NCBI GenBank assembly: GCA_000442125.1
Contig: KE546965.1
Span: forward strand, 2,604,001 to 2,668,000
Length of the DNA: 64,000 nucleotides
Source: Opeltia flavorubescens
Taxonomy: Eukaryota; Ascomycota; Lecanoromycetes; Teloschistales; Teloschistaceae
Direction of reading: 5' to 3'
Shown here piece after piece: positions 20,609 to 31,271 of this stretch. The position numbers were made by a program, and so were the translations under genes. Each line of letters begins with the position of its first letter. The stretch's first letter is position 1. Below the pieces are notes generated by a model. It saw only the letters and a list, made by a program, of their open reading frames with translations, did not search any database and was not told where the DNA came from.

Positions 20609-23600
20609 TGCATTGTGTCAGAGTAGCTGGGGAAATCAATACCATTTGTAGCAGTCTGTGGTAGATTCGAGACTATTACAACATGTCAGCGGTCGAGAAT
20701 ATGTTGCGGTCATCACTAGGCCCAAGCATCTTTTCTTCGCAACCCTTTCAATTACTTTACTTGGCACTCCTTAGCAAGCCGTGAAGGGAGTATCGGAAAA
20801 GGGAACAGGATACATCTTGGGATTGATGTGCGACAAGGAAAGCTTTATTGAGTAGACTTCATCTCGGGGGACGACTGAAGAGATATATGATCGGCGCCAC
20901 ATACCTACTATGGCACTCTTGACAATGGCGTTGATTATCGAACCCATGAGTGTTGGGCTGCCGTGTGACACAATGCCACTCAGCGATGAGACCGAGTGTT
21001 TGCGGCTGCTCGGATGAGGTAGGTGGAAAGGAAATCTTGTATTACATAGACTGAAAGTGAAGGGAATGAATGATCAGTTGCAGAACAGTCTGCAAAAAGA
21101 ATGTAGAGAGTAAGACGAATGAGACTGAGAGGAGAGAAGTCCAAGGGGTTCTTTATAGTCGTTGACCCAGCTTTCATTCTGCTAGAAAGTTTATACAGAA
21201 AGAAGGCTAACCTAGATGTAGTGTTAGGTTGGAGCTGCCTGCAGTCGAGAATCCTACACCGCATCGGTTCAGCAAGGCGATCATCTTGCGGTGTGACACA
21301 AAAACGTGGACAGCACGATGGAAGAGTTTGGGGGCCACCAAACCCTGCCGAAAAGTACCATATTACCCAATAGTGTAGGATACGATCAACGAAAACCGCT
21401 TTAGTCTTAGAGTTTTGGAAAACCTGGAATTCTACGAAGTACCTCGGAGAAGGTTACCGCTGGCCGCCTTCGCCAGGATTTCCTTGATACGGCATGGGTC
21501 GCTGTGAATCGTGAGGAGGTGGATTGCACCAATTCTGGAGCTGGAGGGTCGGTCCATCGAAATCAGATGGCCAGAGCAACGCCATGAGAAGTCATTCAAG
21601 GCGTCTAACACAAGCGACATTGAACATATTCCTAGGGCAGATGTGGCTTGAGGAGGATCAGGTGCGTACCAGGATGGCCTCCTGATGAAGAGCCAACCTT
21701 GCAGCAGTCGCACGACGGTCGCCAGGCTTGTTTCGTAAGACCAAGAACCGTGATACTGGATCTTACAGACAGGATGTTGTTTCCAACAGCCTATGCGACA
21801 GGCATTTCATGATCCATTCAAGATCTCACTGCAGCAACGCTCTGGAGGGGTAATGTGAGGAGGTGAAGGATGGAGTCAGAGGGTCGAACAGGGTGCCTTG
21901 TCGAATCATTTTCGGTCATCGAAGGAGCGGCTCGGGCGATGCAGGGTCGAGATGCTATTCCAGGTGTAGTGGTACTAGGAGGACAACAAGCTTGCCGCAT
22001 ACAACTCAAGAAGGTTTGCGAAGCGAATTGTTTGGTTGAAGTCGCAAAAAGGCGATTGGATATGCAGCTCGTAGTTCTCTAGCGACATCCTCGACACCGG
22101 CGGCTGACCTCGTACCCGCATGCATGCCAAGGCACGCCCGCAAACTTTATCCGGCTGCCATCCGAACCTTTGCAGTTGGATTTCCGGGGCTCGTATAGCG
22201 GTCTAGGTGATCGACATGATCTCCTGCACGTCAGAGTTGGTACTCCTAATCCCAGTCTTCAATACAACAGTTGGAACAGGTGCCTTGCTGCACGTGACCA
22301 ATGTACAGCGTACTTCCGCTCGGAGCATGAGACCACTGACATGCCAGCAGTCAGCACGAGGAATTTTATCATTCCACCTCTTCAGAGTCTTTTGAACGCT
22401 TGTCGACAAGTTCTGCTCGTGCCAGGTTGTAGGTACAAGTCGGGAGGTAGCATGATTTACGTAGGGCGAAAATAGACGAGCTTGCAGGGCAACGAGGCGT
22501 GGTTGTATGCAGGTACACCTTCATTTTAGCCTGTAGCTACCCGGTAGTTCCAAATCCAGCCGCCACCTAACGCCTTCTGTTACTCAATATCCTCTTCTTC
22601 CCTTTTCATGATTCTTGAAGCTTTGAGTTCCTGCATCATGCTAGTCACAACGGCATAGAAATCGAGACTTTCATGGAAGGCATACACAAGCGAGACCCAG
22701 CGGCTGCAGGTTGCTGCATGTCCCACCCAAAGTCTACGAACAACCCACAGCAACGGCAGTCGGCAATGCGTGGACGTTGGCATTGCCAATAAAGCATCCG
22801 ATATTCGTTATGACCTCGGCACCACGTGGAGGCACGACGCTTCACTGCATGACTCGTAAAACTCTGCCCCTCCTCAAAGATATTGATGGCATTGGACTCC
22901 TATAAGAAGCAGGGTATAGGTCAGCCTTCCGTTGCGGTCCAGAACTAGCCCGTGTAGCTAGCCCGCGTATTCCGAATCTCGATGAGCTATCAATATGTCA
23001 AATGCGGGGAGCTCATTCTAGCCGCTCATAACCAGAAGAACGAATCAGAGGCAGTACCGATCGCTGAATTGGTCAAAGGAAGGGAAGAACACGAGGCTGA
23101 TTGTGCCGGGACTTCCTAAGGTCGGTCATTGTTGTACTAGCATGTGCTTTATGCTGTTCGAGACAAGGCAAATCATGGACCTAGTCAAATGCAAGTATAG
23201 ATTGAGAAGAGTCATCTCAAGACATCGTTTTGGTCACGGATCATTCCGAAGTGTTGGATCTTTACTTACGTCGGATGTATGCAGTCAGCATGTAGTTGCA
23301 TTAGCCAGAATAGACGCTAGCCATCTCCGACTAGTCTCATTAGTGCTTTCCCTTGGCATTGAAATTGTCTGAACGACGATGTGTTTAATATTGACTTTTG
23401 TTCCGCCTTCGCTCAGGGGCGATGAATAATGGGAGATTTAAACTTCCGAAGGGATTGAACTATAACGCTGAGGTGTGCCATCACACTGAATACTCTCGTA
23501 TACATCAAGGACGCCTCTAAGTCGGGCCGATCTCTGGTGAATGGCATCCATATCCGAGTAGAGAGACCCTTCTCCCATTGGTCTTTGACAGGAGCCTAGG

Positions 23601-24150
23601 GAAGACCATCACCAAATACACGATGGGCATCACATGTTCTCTACGGACTCTTTTCAGTCTGGGTAGATCATGGTATCTTGAAGCGAGGAGGCTTGTCCCT
23701 TGTGCGAACAACCTTTTTTTGGCCGTCTTTTCTCTTCCTTTTGGGCCTTTACATTGCCATGAAAGCCAGCGCTTCATACTATTGAGTTCCTTGCAGGGCA
23801 GTAACAATGACCAATCGCGCTTCTCAATTTGATTTCGACTTTCGAGCAGGAGAGGGACGACTCATAGGTGTGCACAAAATATGTGGTCGTGACATACAAA
23901 GGCAGTCATCTCAAAATTAAGCCAGGTAAGACGATCTCCCCACATAGAGGAACAGCTGATGCAACGATGGAGTCATTACAGTATCAACAGTCATTTCAGT
24001 ACAACAGATTAAGCGCGTTTGTGATGAGAATGGGTACGTAAGATCTCAAGCCAGCCGCGTTGTGATGATTGCTCTGCCGCCTTGAATAAAATAGAATGGC
24101 CTTCTTGTTCATTCTTAAAATGTCGTTTTCCGTCATCCAGCTGACAGGCA
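20609..24150. other. Gene-poor region of about 3.5 kb
   Basis: It should include the laccase promoter at its left end and the F-box promoter at its right end. All frames between are short, overlap on both strands, and give compositions unlike proteins. I find no domain, terminal repeat, tRNA or transposon motif. It may be old, decayed sequence, but I see nothing that identifies a source. Confidence 0.55.
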
Positions 24151-25602
24151 ATGGCGAGTACGCAGGTCAATCTCACAGTGGCTGAGGGCCAGGCAAAACC
24201 GACTCTCATTTCTCTACCCCCTGAATTGCTGCGAGAGATTTGCTCATATTTGCCTCTACCTGACTTAAAGAAATGCCGTCTCTTATGCAACTCACTAAGA
24301 TTTGCCGGAGAGCCCTCCCTACTACCTATCTTGAACTTGACATTCGAATCTTCAAGTTTTGATCGCCTCAAGGAAATTTGCCAAAACCCTCTCGTGTGCT
24401 CTGGAGTACGCCAGATCCATTATGAGATCAGTCACTTAGTTTGTTCGCCAAGCTTCTATCATTTGATGGAGTGGGAGAAGAGAAAGGAAGGAAAAGAACC
24501 ATCGAAGTCTACAACGCAGAATCAAATATCGGCAGACTGGCGTCCGTCTGTTTCAGAGTTCAGTCAGCTACTGACCGATATCGCCGAATGTCCTGGGTAC
24601 TATTCCGATCGCGATTTTCATGTCGTTTGTAAGGCCTTTCAAATCATTTGCCGAGATCAGGAAAAGCTACGCCAGGCAGGACATAATCTCGCCATATTCA
24701 CGCAAGCCTTCAAGAAACTGCCAAATCTCACCGCCGTTACCATGAATGTACTGCCTTACTACAGGATCGGTCCCTGGAGTCTGGCGCCGGTGTGGCAGTT
24801 CATGGCTGGATTTCCCTCAGCCATCGACAATGAAATGCACTGTGAACATGATATCTTACAGATGGAATCACTTCTCACAAGCGCAATTGTGATTCAACGG
24901 CCATTGAAACATCTCAATTGCAAACTCCTAAGCACGTCTCTTTTTTCGCAAGTGGAGGACGACTTTGCAAGTACCGTAGCGGGATTGGAACAACTTAAGC
25001 ATCTCAAACTCACTATCGACCCTGATCATCATGAAGCTCCATTCGATGTTTCCTCGCGGACAGGACGACTTTCAACCTTTCTTGCCGCGGCCTCAAACCT
25101 AGAATGCTTGCAACTCGAGTGGGGCGAGCAGGAGGGTCATGATATCAACTTGGGATGGGCCATGGGTGCACATACGTGGTCCTCGCTCAGAACGCTCGAT
25201 TTGTGGTATGTGAACTTTTCCGTGGACGAACTCAAGGCCTTTCTACGTCGGCATGCGACGACACTGCGGGACTTCAAACTGGCATTTGCTCGACTCAACG
25301 TTGGTCTGTGGGCCCCTACGTTCCTGTTCATGCGTGAGCAATTGACCTTGGAAACGTTCACAGCATACAATCTGTTTGAGGGGGATGATCTGCCTGCCTG
25401 GATTCCTTGCGGCGAGCATGTTGCACGAACAAACGGCAATCTGGAGTGGGATCCTCACGGTAACAAATTGAAAGACATTATCAGTCGATATGTCACTGGC
25501 AATGGTCACAGACCACTCATTCATCGTGATCAGACGGAATTTGGTGAATACTTGGTTGACGATGGACACGGAGGGCGCACCGTGCAGAGGGGTGAGCCCT
25601 AA
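24151..25602 (+). CDS. F-box protein
   Basis: Intronless gene, 483 aa. The F-box lies at about residues 19-52 (LISLPPELLREICSYLPLPDLKKCRLLC), the segment that binds Skp1 in SCF ubiquitin ligases. The remainder has leucine-rich stretches typical of the degenerate repeats in fungal F-box proteins: LKHLKLTIDPDH, LECLQLEWGEQEG, SSLRTLDLWYVNFSVDELKAFLRRH. These would form the substrate-binding part. There is no signal peptide or membrane segment. The substrate is unknown; fungi carry many such divergent paralogues. It is isolated between two gene-poor stretches, and codon use looks normal. Confidence 0.85.
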   Translation: MASTQVNLTVAEGQAKPTLISLPPELLREICSYLPLPDLKKCRLLCNSLRFAGEPSLLPILNLTFESSSFDRLKEICQNPLVCSGVRQIHYEISHLVCSPSFYHLMEWEKRKEGKEPSKSTTQNQISADWRPSVSEFSQLLTDIAECPGYYSDRDFHVVCKAFQIICRDQEKLRQAGHNLAIFTQAFKKLPNLTAVTMNVLPYYRIGPWSLAPVWQFMAGFPSAIDNEMHCEHDILQMESLLTSAIVIQRPLKHLNCKLLSTSLFSQVEDDFASTVAGLEQLKHLKLTIDPDHHEAPFDVSSRTGRLSTFLAAASNLECLQLEWGEQEGHDINLGWAMGAHTWSSLRTLDLWYVNFSVDELKAFLRRHATTLRDFKLAFARLNVGLWAPTFLFMREQLTLETFTAYNLFEGDDLPAWIPCGEHVARTNGNLEWDPHGNKLKDIISRYVTGNGHRPLIHRDQTEFGEYLVDDGHGGRTVQRGEP

Positions 25603-26285
25603 AGAGCAGAACAATCGAGAGCGAATAGCCCGTACACGGTAGCTAGAATGGACAAAGTCATCTATTTCTGTGAACGAGACATGCAGACGCAATTGACTAC
25701 TCCAAGGCATTTGCTCCCTACGTGCTTACATACAGCAGTTGACAAGACTATGGTTACGCGCTGTACTAACACGTGATTCCAATCTACGTCATGATTCGAC
25801 ACATCGGTTTCGTCTCCATGAGGTATCAGAAGTCAAGATGATGGAGTATGTGATCTCTCGTAATTACATCGCATTTGATATCTCAACAACCTGTAAATTC
25901 CTTCATTCCTGGTACCGTTTCTTTTTCTACGGATCTTGGATAAGGGACTGATACACCGTATATTTTTCCGTTCGAACCTTTTTCTATAAGCTTCTTCACA
26001 CTAAATCAAGGACTTGCACGTCGTCAACAATGTCTAATCATTGGAAGGGCGAGATTATCGTTTATTTAAACTTCTTCCTTTTCACATTTTTTGAATATTT
26101 TTTTTAATGTCTGTGGGGTCTAAGTGAGCACTGCCTCGCCTATTTATCTATCTATGATTCAACTTTCTGCGTATCACTTCTTGATCCCCGAGACGGTTTT
26201 CAGCGTGGTACAAGTAATTTTGTATTTCTCGTTCCTGCTCTCACTTTCCACCCCTTCCTCCCATTTTCCCTCCCATGCGAACGAT
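25603..26285. other. Intergenic, no gene seen
   Basis: About 680 bp between two convergent genes. It contains T-rich tracts (near 26040-26107), suitable for 3' ends, and nothing else I can name. Confidence 0.5.
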
Positions 26286-28030
26286 CTAGCGAATGGGATG
26301 ATACCACCTAAACACACCCCTAGGATCCCACTCCTTCTTCAACGCTCGCAATTTCTCAAGTCTCCATTCTTCATACCCGTAGATCGACTCCGTGGACTCG
26401 TCGCCGTAAGCGTAGTTCACGTAGGCATTGAATTGCGGACTTGGTGTGGAGTTTTGCGCAGAAGGGGATAAGGCTTGGCGGATCTTAGTACCGTAGGTGT
26501 GTGTTATGGCGTCGTTTGTGGATGCGGGAAATGAGGGTGTGTAGAGGGTGAGGAGGGATCTGTTTAGTTAGGAGCCGTTAGTGGAGGCTTGTTCGAAAAG
26601 CATGCTTCCGCGATGGTGATGTTGTACTCACCCAAGCAAACTATCCCTTCTATGTGCATACGCCGTACTCTTCTCATCCACACTCTTCACCTCCCCCATC
26701 GGATACGCTTCAAACTGCATCGCGGACCCTCTGAAGTCCGGATACTGAGTCACGAGCTCCGTAAAGATTTCGTAGACTTGGTGGATAGCGTTGATCTCAT
26801 ACCCTTTCAACCCAATAGGAAATGTCGCAGCGCTGGTACCAGAGAGATTGCATACAGGCGACTTCATCCCCGTGCCCACTGCATCTGCCACTTCTGTGTA
26901 AGGCACGGAATGATTCGTATTCGATTTCGGGTTAAGGTTCAGAAGGGGCTGAATTATTGATAGTGCATCGGAAGTGGGGCCAGCGAAGTAGAGATTTACG
27001 ATGAGGATGGGCTCGGGTTCTGTGTCGTCGGCGGCAAAGACGGTGTAGAATGTGATTCTTTTGTCCTGCTCTCCACTATCTTTTTGATTCAATTCCCCTA
27101 AGATCTGGAAGACATCGTCCATTTTCTCCCTGGCGCAGAACGTGAGGCTGGCAACCCACCACTCTGAAGTCGAGGGCTCAAAGATCCGGTATTCCAAGCT
27201 TGTCACGATGCCAAGATTATGGCCCGCGCCACGCATGGCCCAGAATAAATCCGGGTATTGGGTAGCGGACGTGGTGAGGAGGGTGCCGTTGGCGGTGACA
27301 AGAGTGAGGGAGAGAATATTGTCGAGCATGAGGCCGTGGAAACCTTGATAGCGGTTGAAGCCGCCGCCGAGGGCGGGTCCAGGGACAGAGGTACAGGCAC
27401 AGCCACCAGTTGCTGACTTTGCGTTAGGAGGATTGAACTGGGGTAAGGGACCAAGGGGCAGGTTCCAATGTTGTACGTACCTGCAATTTTACCCTTGGAG
27501 GCGAGGTATCGAATGACCTGGTCGCCGTAGACGCCACCGCCCATACATGCGGATTTTCCATCCGGTGCGATGTTGATAAAGTTAAGGTTCCGAAGGTAGA
27601 TGTTAAGGCCGTGGTGGAGATTGCTCATGTCGGTTGTAGTGCCATGGGCACGATTGACGGCTAGGAAGGGTATGCCTCTTGCATTTGCAAATCGGACCTG
27701 TCATTGAGATGTGTGAGTATCCTAAGTTTCTTGGGGAGTTGATGGGGGATGTGAACTCACGGCTATTGCAACATCCTGCGCCGTAGCCGGAACGATGACG
27801 GCGGTGAAGTCAGGATTTTGTGCTGCACTCCATCTTGTACTTGCTACTCGAAATGCTGCGTCATCGGTGCAATACAGTGTCGCTCCTGGGGATAGTTGAG
27901 GGCCGAGATCACGCTGGATCTGGTTGCCAATTGATACACCTTGGCTGTCTGGGACACGCGTTGATAGATTGGACGTATCACAAAGTGACTCGATGCAAAG
28001 AATTGGAAAAATGAACGATATAGCTCGCAT
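26286..28030 (-). CDS. Secreted FAD-linked oxidase with berberine-bridge-enzyme C-terminus
   Basis: Predicted extracellular flavin oxidase of the PCMH/VAO type (oligosaccharide or secondary-metabolite oxidation). Exons 27761-28030, 27481-27697, 26632-27412 and 26286-26559 give 513 aa. It begins with a hydrophobic signal (MRAISFIFPILCIESLC). The FAD-binding domain includes FTAVIVPATAQDVAIAVRFANARG, and the candidate flavin-linking His is in NRAHGTT. The Cys that makes the second flavin bond in many relatives may be in ATGGCACTSVPGPALGGG, followed by GLMLDNILSLTLVTANG. The C-terminal BBE motif reads NYAYGDESTESIYGYEEWRLEKL, then KKEWDPRGVFRWYHPIR. The usual GGHS motif is altered, so covalent flavin linkage is uncertain. 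The substrate is unknown. Introns use GTGAGT, GTACGT and GTGAGT donors. Confidence 0.9.
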
Positions 28031-28595
28031 TATGAATTTGTCAGCCAGTGCTAGGGTAATCGAAGTATCGGAACAGTGTAAAGCAATTAAAGGAGTATGA
28101 AGCAGTCAAGAATCAAAGTACGTGAATCTTGATCAACATCTTGTCCAAGTCCAGGTGACTGTTGATATCACTTGGTGTTTCACCCGCAATTTCCCGCTGA
28201 TGATATTAGATGGATGAATGGAAGAATGCATGGCTGATATCCGAGTACATCACAATCACATAGTATCTCTGGTTGCAAACAAGGAATAGAGCGGAGTTAA
28301 GGAAAGTTATCGTCCTCTGCCACGTACATGATTACAAGCAGGTGAAGCAACAAATCGGATTTCAACAAGGAATCATACTCTCCTTATAGTAGAGTTGTCA
28401 GATACCCATCCTCACAGTCATCAGAGACTTCTGTTGTGTAATGGTCTGAAAGCCCCTCCTGCGAAAGGGTAAGTCTTCCTGCAGGCATCCTTCTTCTTTC
28501 CTTACACCACTTTTATTTAGGAGCCATCCATCATGTCTTCCACAACCATTCCACTAGTTCAGATCGACGGGAAGATATGGCAAGCAAAGCTTGGA
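28031..28595. other. Upstream region of the flavin oxidase and of the small-protein gene
   Basis: 565 bp between divergent genes. Near the right end an ATG at 28533 opens a short frame (MSSTTIPLVQIDGKIWQ) that runs into the adjacent MITE. It resembles the short first exon of the related gene at 29902 in position and may be the original first exon of the gene at 28834. Confidence 0.4.
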
Positions 28596-28832
28596 GGGTG
28601 GCAAAAAAAGTGAATCAAGGGCCCCGCCTTGGCACACGCACACCGTAGTAATCGCTCTACAAACAATTTAAAGAAATCCCTCAACTACCTTGACATATCT
28701 GGAGGTATTTTAAAGTCCTAGTATCACAACTACTGTCCAAGCTACGTGCGCAACTTTTTGCATGAGATTTGGTGACTTGTGGCTGAAGATCAAGGTGTCG
28801 CATTCGCCTTGATTCACTTTTTTTTGCCACCC
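28596..28832. mobile_element. MITE of a second family, 25-bp terminal inverted repeats
   Basis: The left end begins GGGTGGCAAAAAAAGTGAATC and continues AAGG. The right end is its inverse complement, with one extra T in the T run, ending GCCACCC. The inner 186 bp has no coding capacity. The outermost 2 bp on each side are GA. Alternatively, the 8-bp direct repeat ATGGCAAG at 28577-28584 and 28834-28841 could be a target duplication if the left end has gained about 10 bp. It ends one base before the ATG of the gene at 28834. Confidence 0.75.
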
Positions 28833-28833
28833 G

Positions 28834-29211
28834 ATGGCAAGGGTAAGTATCAATTCCACCCAACTACTTTGGTTTACTAAGAGTCCCGAGAACGCCAAAG
28901 TCATCAAAACTCGCAACTTCATATTCCGATTCATCCTTACACTCTGCCCCGAGCGATCCGAACCCAATCGCAACGAATACAATCGCTACAAAGATAGCGT
29001 AATGCATCTCAAGAATCTTCAAGCACAGTTACGAGATCGCACTTTGGAAATGGATCATGAACATCCGACACAGTCTGTCTGGATCCAGGAACTTAGAAGC
29101 TTATCGCAGAAGATCGACTCGCTCTTGAAGGAACTTCTAGAGGTTGAATCTATTGTGGACGGGATCTGGAAATTGGTTTTAGGTCAAGACGAGTTATACG
29201 CCTACAGCTGA
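28834..29211 (+). CDS. Small helical protein, paralogue of the gene at 29902
   Basis: The frame from the ATG at 28834 encodes 125 aa. The body is a charged helical protein: IKTRNFIFRFILTLCPERS, RNEYNRYKDSVMHLKNLQ, WIQELRSLSQKIDSLLKELLEVE. It aligns along its length with the product at 29902 (FRFI near the start, then NRY/DRY, then WIQEL against WVHEI). The 5' end is uncertain. The GTAAGTATC at 28842 matches the donor of the paralogue's intron, so the first residues (VSINSTQLLWFTK) may be intron, and the original first exon may lie before the MITE at 28533. It has no signal peptide or known domain. Function is unknown. Confidence 0.6.
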   Translation: MARVSINSTQLLWFTKSPENAKVIKTRNFIFRFILTLCPERSEPNRNEYNRYKDSVMHLKNLQAQLRDRTLEMDHEHPTQSVWIQELRSLSQKIDSLLKELLEVESIVDGIWKLVLGQDELYAYS

Positions 29212-29901
29212 GACGGCTTGGTGAACAATTTTCTGTAAATTAGATTCCACCGAAAAATCCTTACGATTCGAAAGAAGGCAGGGTCGCACCTTAAGCTTTG
29301 AACGATGAGCTTTTGACAGGAAGAGCTGTCAATGCTGAGTCTATATCTTTCGGTCATGTGACTTTGGAGCATGAAGTATTTCCCATTGCTTTCCGACTCC
29401 ACCCGGTGGTGAGGTAATCGACGCGTCTGCCAATACTTTGCCGGTCGACTGTTCTTTTGATGGGGCATATGAACATACCAAGCTCCATTTGATCTTCATA
29501 CCATACTTTAACAAGCGAAAATCAGAGAACCTCGAACGCTAGCATATCCAATTACTTCACTTAGAGCCGCTCGCAATATCTGGTAGGTGGCTAGATGGGC
29601 ATGTATCCTGTATCATTAACGAGTCGCGTGGCCACAAAAATGATTCGATAGTAATCCTACATTAATGCGCTGCGGTGTGGTACTCAGCTGGATGAGGATT
29701 GGGCGGCCATTTCATCGCAGATGAAAGATCCCTTTGCTGTGTCAAGAACAATACTAAACCTATTTTTCATCAATCATCAGGAGTCAGAACGTGATCGCCT
29801 GAAAATCCCTCTTAAAAAAAGTTAAATGATCCTACAACCATCTCTCCTCCTCCAGTCCACAGCCCTGTATCCACAAACACTCCACCATATCTTCAACAAC
29901 C
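29212..29901. other. Intergenic between the two paralogues
   Basis: 690 bp holding the 3' end of the first gene and the promoter of the second. No repeat shared with the upstream flank of the first copy was noticed, and no motif can be named. Confidence 0.5.
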
Positions 29902-30329
29902 ATGACATCGTCTCAAAACAACAATAATAACAGACGAGAACCACGAGTAAGTATCTTTCGCAACCCTAAAAACTTCTTCAATTGATATAAGCTTTTCTTC
30001 AGATCTTCAAAACCCCCCATTTCACATTCCGATTCATCATCGACTCAAACTGCAGAGAGGAGGACTCCGCCAACATCCGCGAACACGACCGCTACAGGGC
30101 TATTCTGAGAAGTCTTTATCGTCTCCGGACAGATCTACGGCATCGAATCGACGAAGAAAAACCGGACCATCATGATGGGCACCCAGCGCACATTACTTGG
30201 GTTCACGAAATCGAAAATTTGGAGCGGAAACTCGACGCTTTACTCCAGGACACGCAGAAATGCAAATCCGAACTTCGCTTGGTTAGTAAGGGGTGCTTTG
30301 CGAGGGTCTTGAGGCATTTGGATGAATGA
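29902..30329 (+). CDS. Small helical protein, second member of the tandem pair
   Basis: Exons 29902-29946 and 30003-30329 give 123 aa. The intron (GTAAGT...TTCTTCAG, 56 nt) joins NNNNRREPR to IFKTPHFTFRFII. The protein is charged and helical: HDRYRAILRSLYRLRTDLRHR, ITWVHEIENLERKLDALLQDTQKC, ending RVLRHLDE. It aligns with the product at 28834 in order and spacing, which supports both as real genes derived by tandem duplication followed by strong divergence. No localisation signal or known domain is visible; a coiled-coil partner-binding role would be a guess. Confidence 0.72.
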
Positions 30330-31271
30330 GAGGAATTTCTTTGAACGGGAGTGTTTTTGGGGATGGGGATTTTGGCTGTTGGATAGTATTGAATGGTATT
30401 GCGGACTGAACTGTGTTATCTGTGATGGAGTTATGGCTGTGTGGGGCTGAGGTCATGATGGCGGTATAGATGGCTGATCTGAAAGCATTTTTCCAGTATA
30501 ATGGAGTGAGAATGATACCTTTACACTACTTCTCACTTCCTATCAGCTACAATATGGCAAGCCTGGCGCATCCCACCATTTTGACAGCAATTTTCCTTGA
30601 TGATTGATAACGAAAGTCTTGTCGGTCATTAGATTCTGCGATAGAATCTCGACATACTGAAGTACCCTTTCAAAAAATACAATAATCGATTGTCAATCCT
30701 GCGCATATGTCCTTGCAGTATGATGAGGGCTTTATAGCAGGTAGAGAGTTGTTAATAGAGAGGAGTCGAAGCATGTTCCTGAGACCTGCCATCTGCACGG
30801 CCTTTTAATGAGAAAAGTATCTCAAAGGCGTTTAGTGTACGGGAGGACTTCGGGTCAAAGTCCGGCTCAGCTAAGCTTTTTTTGGAATTTTTCGTATCTT
30901 CATTGCCATGAGGGTGGCAGGAATGCGCCGTCTGCATGATGGCCCTAGCTGCAGGTGATTACTTACCAGCCTTGCAAACAAGGAGAAGAAATTACAAGCC
31001 TGATAAAATCAATATGTAGAAAATCGTGTGTGTTTCACGTTATTGATATATATACATACAACCCTGTCCATAAATACAATCCACGACGACCATCCCGCTC
31101 GCTAAAGTTTTCATGGTTAAAGAATGGTATCGAAGTGTTCTCCAATCCAAAGGGGATATATACACCTTCACAAGAGGCCACAGCGTCCTGGAACCCCCAA
31201 GCCCCTAAGCCCCAAACCTCATTCTCGACTCCAGTAACCACATCGTAACGCGTAATTCTCCTACCGGCTTC
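30330..31271. other. Intergenic, no gene seen
   Basis: 940 bp between convergent genes, with short unconvincing frames only. The right part holds the 3' UTR of the membrane protein gene. Confidence 0.5.
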
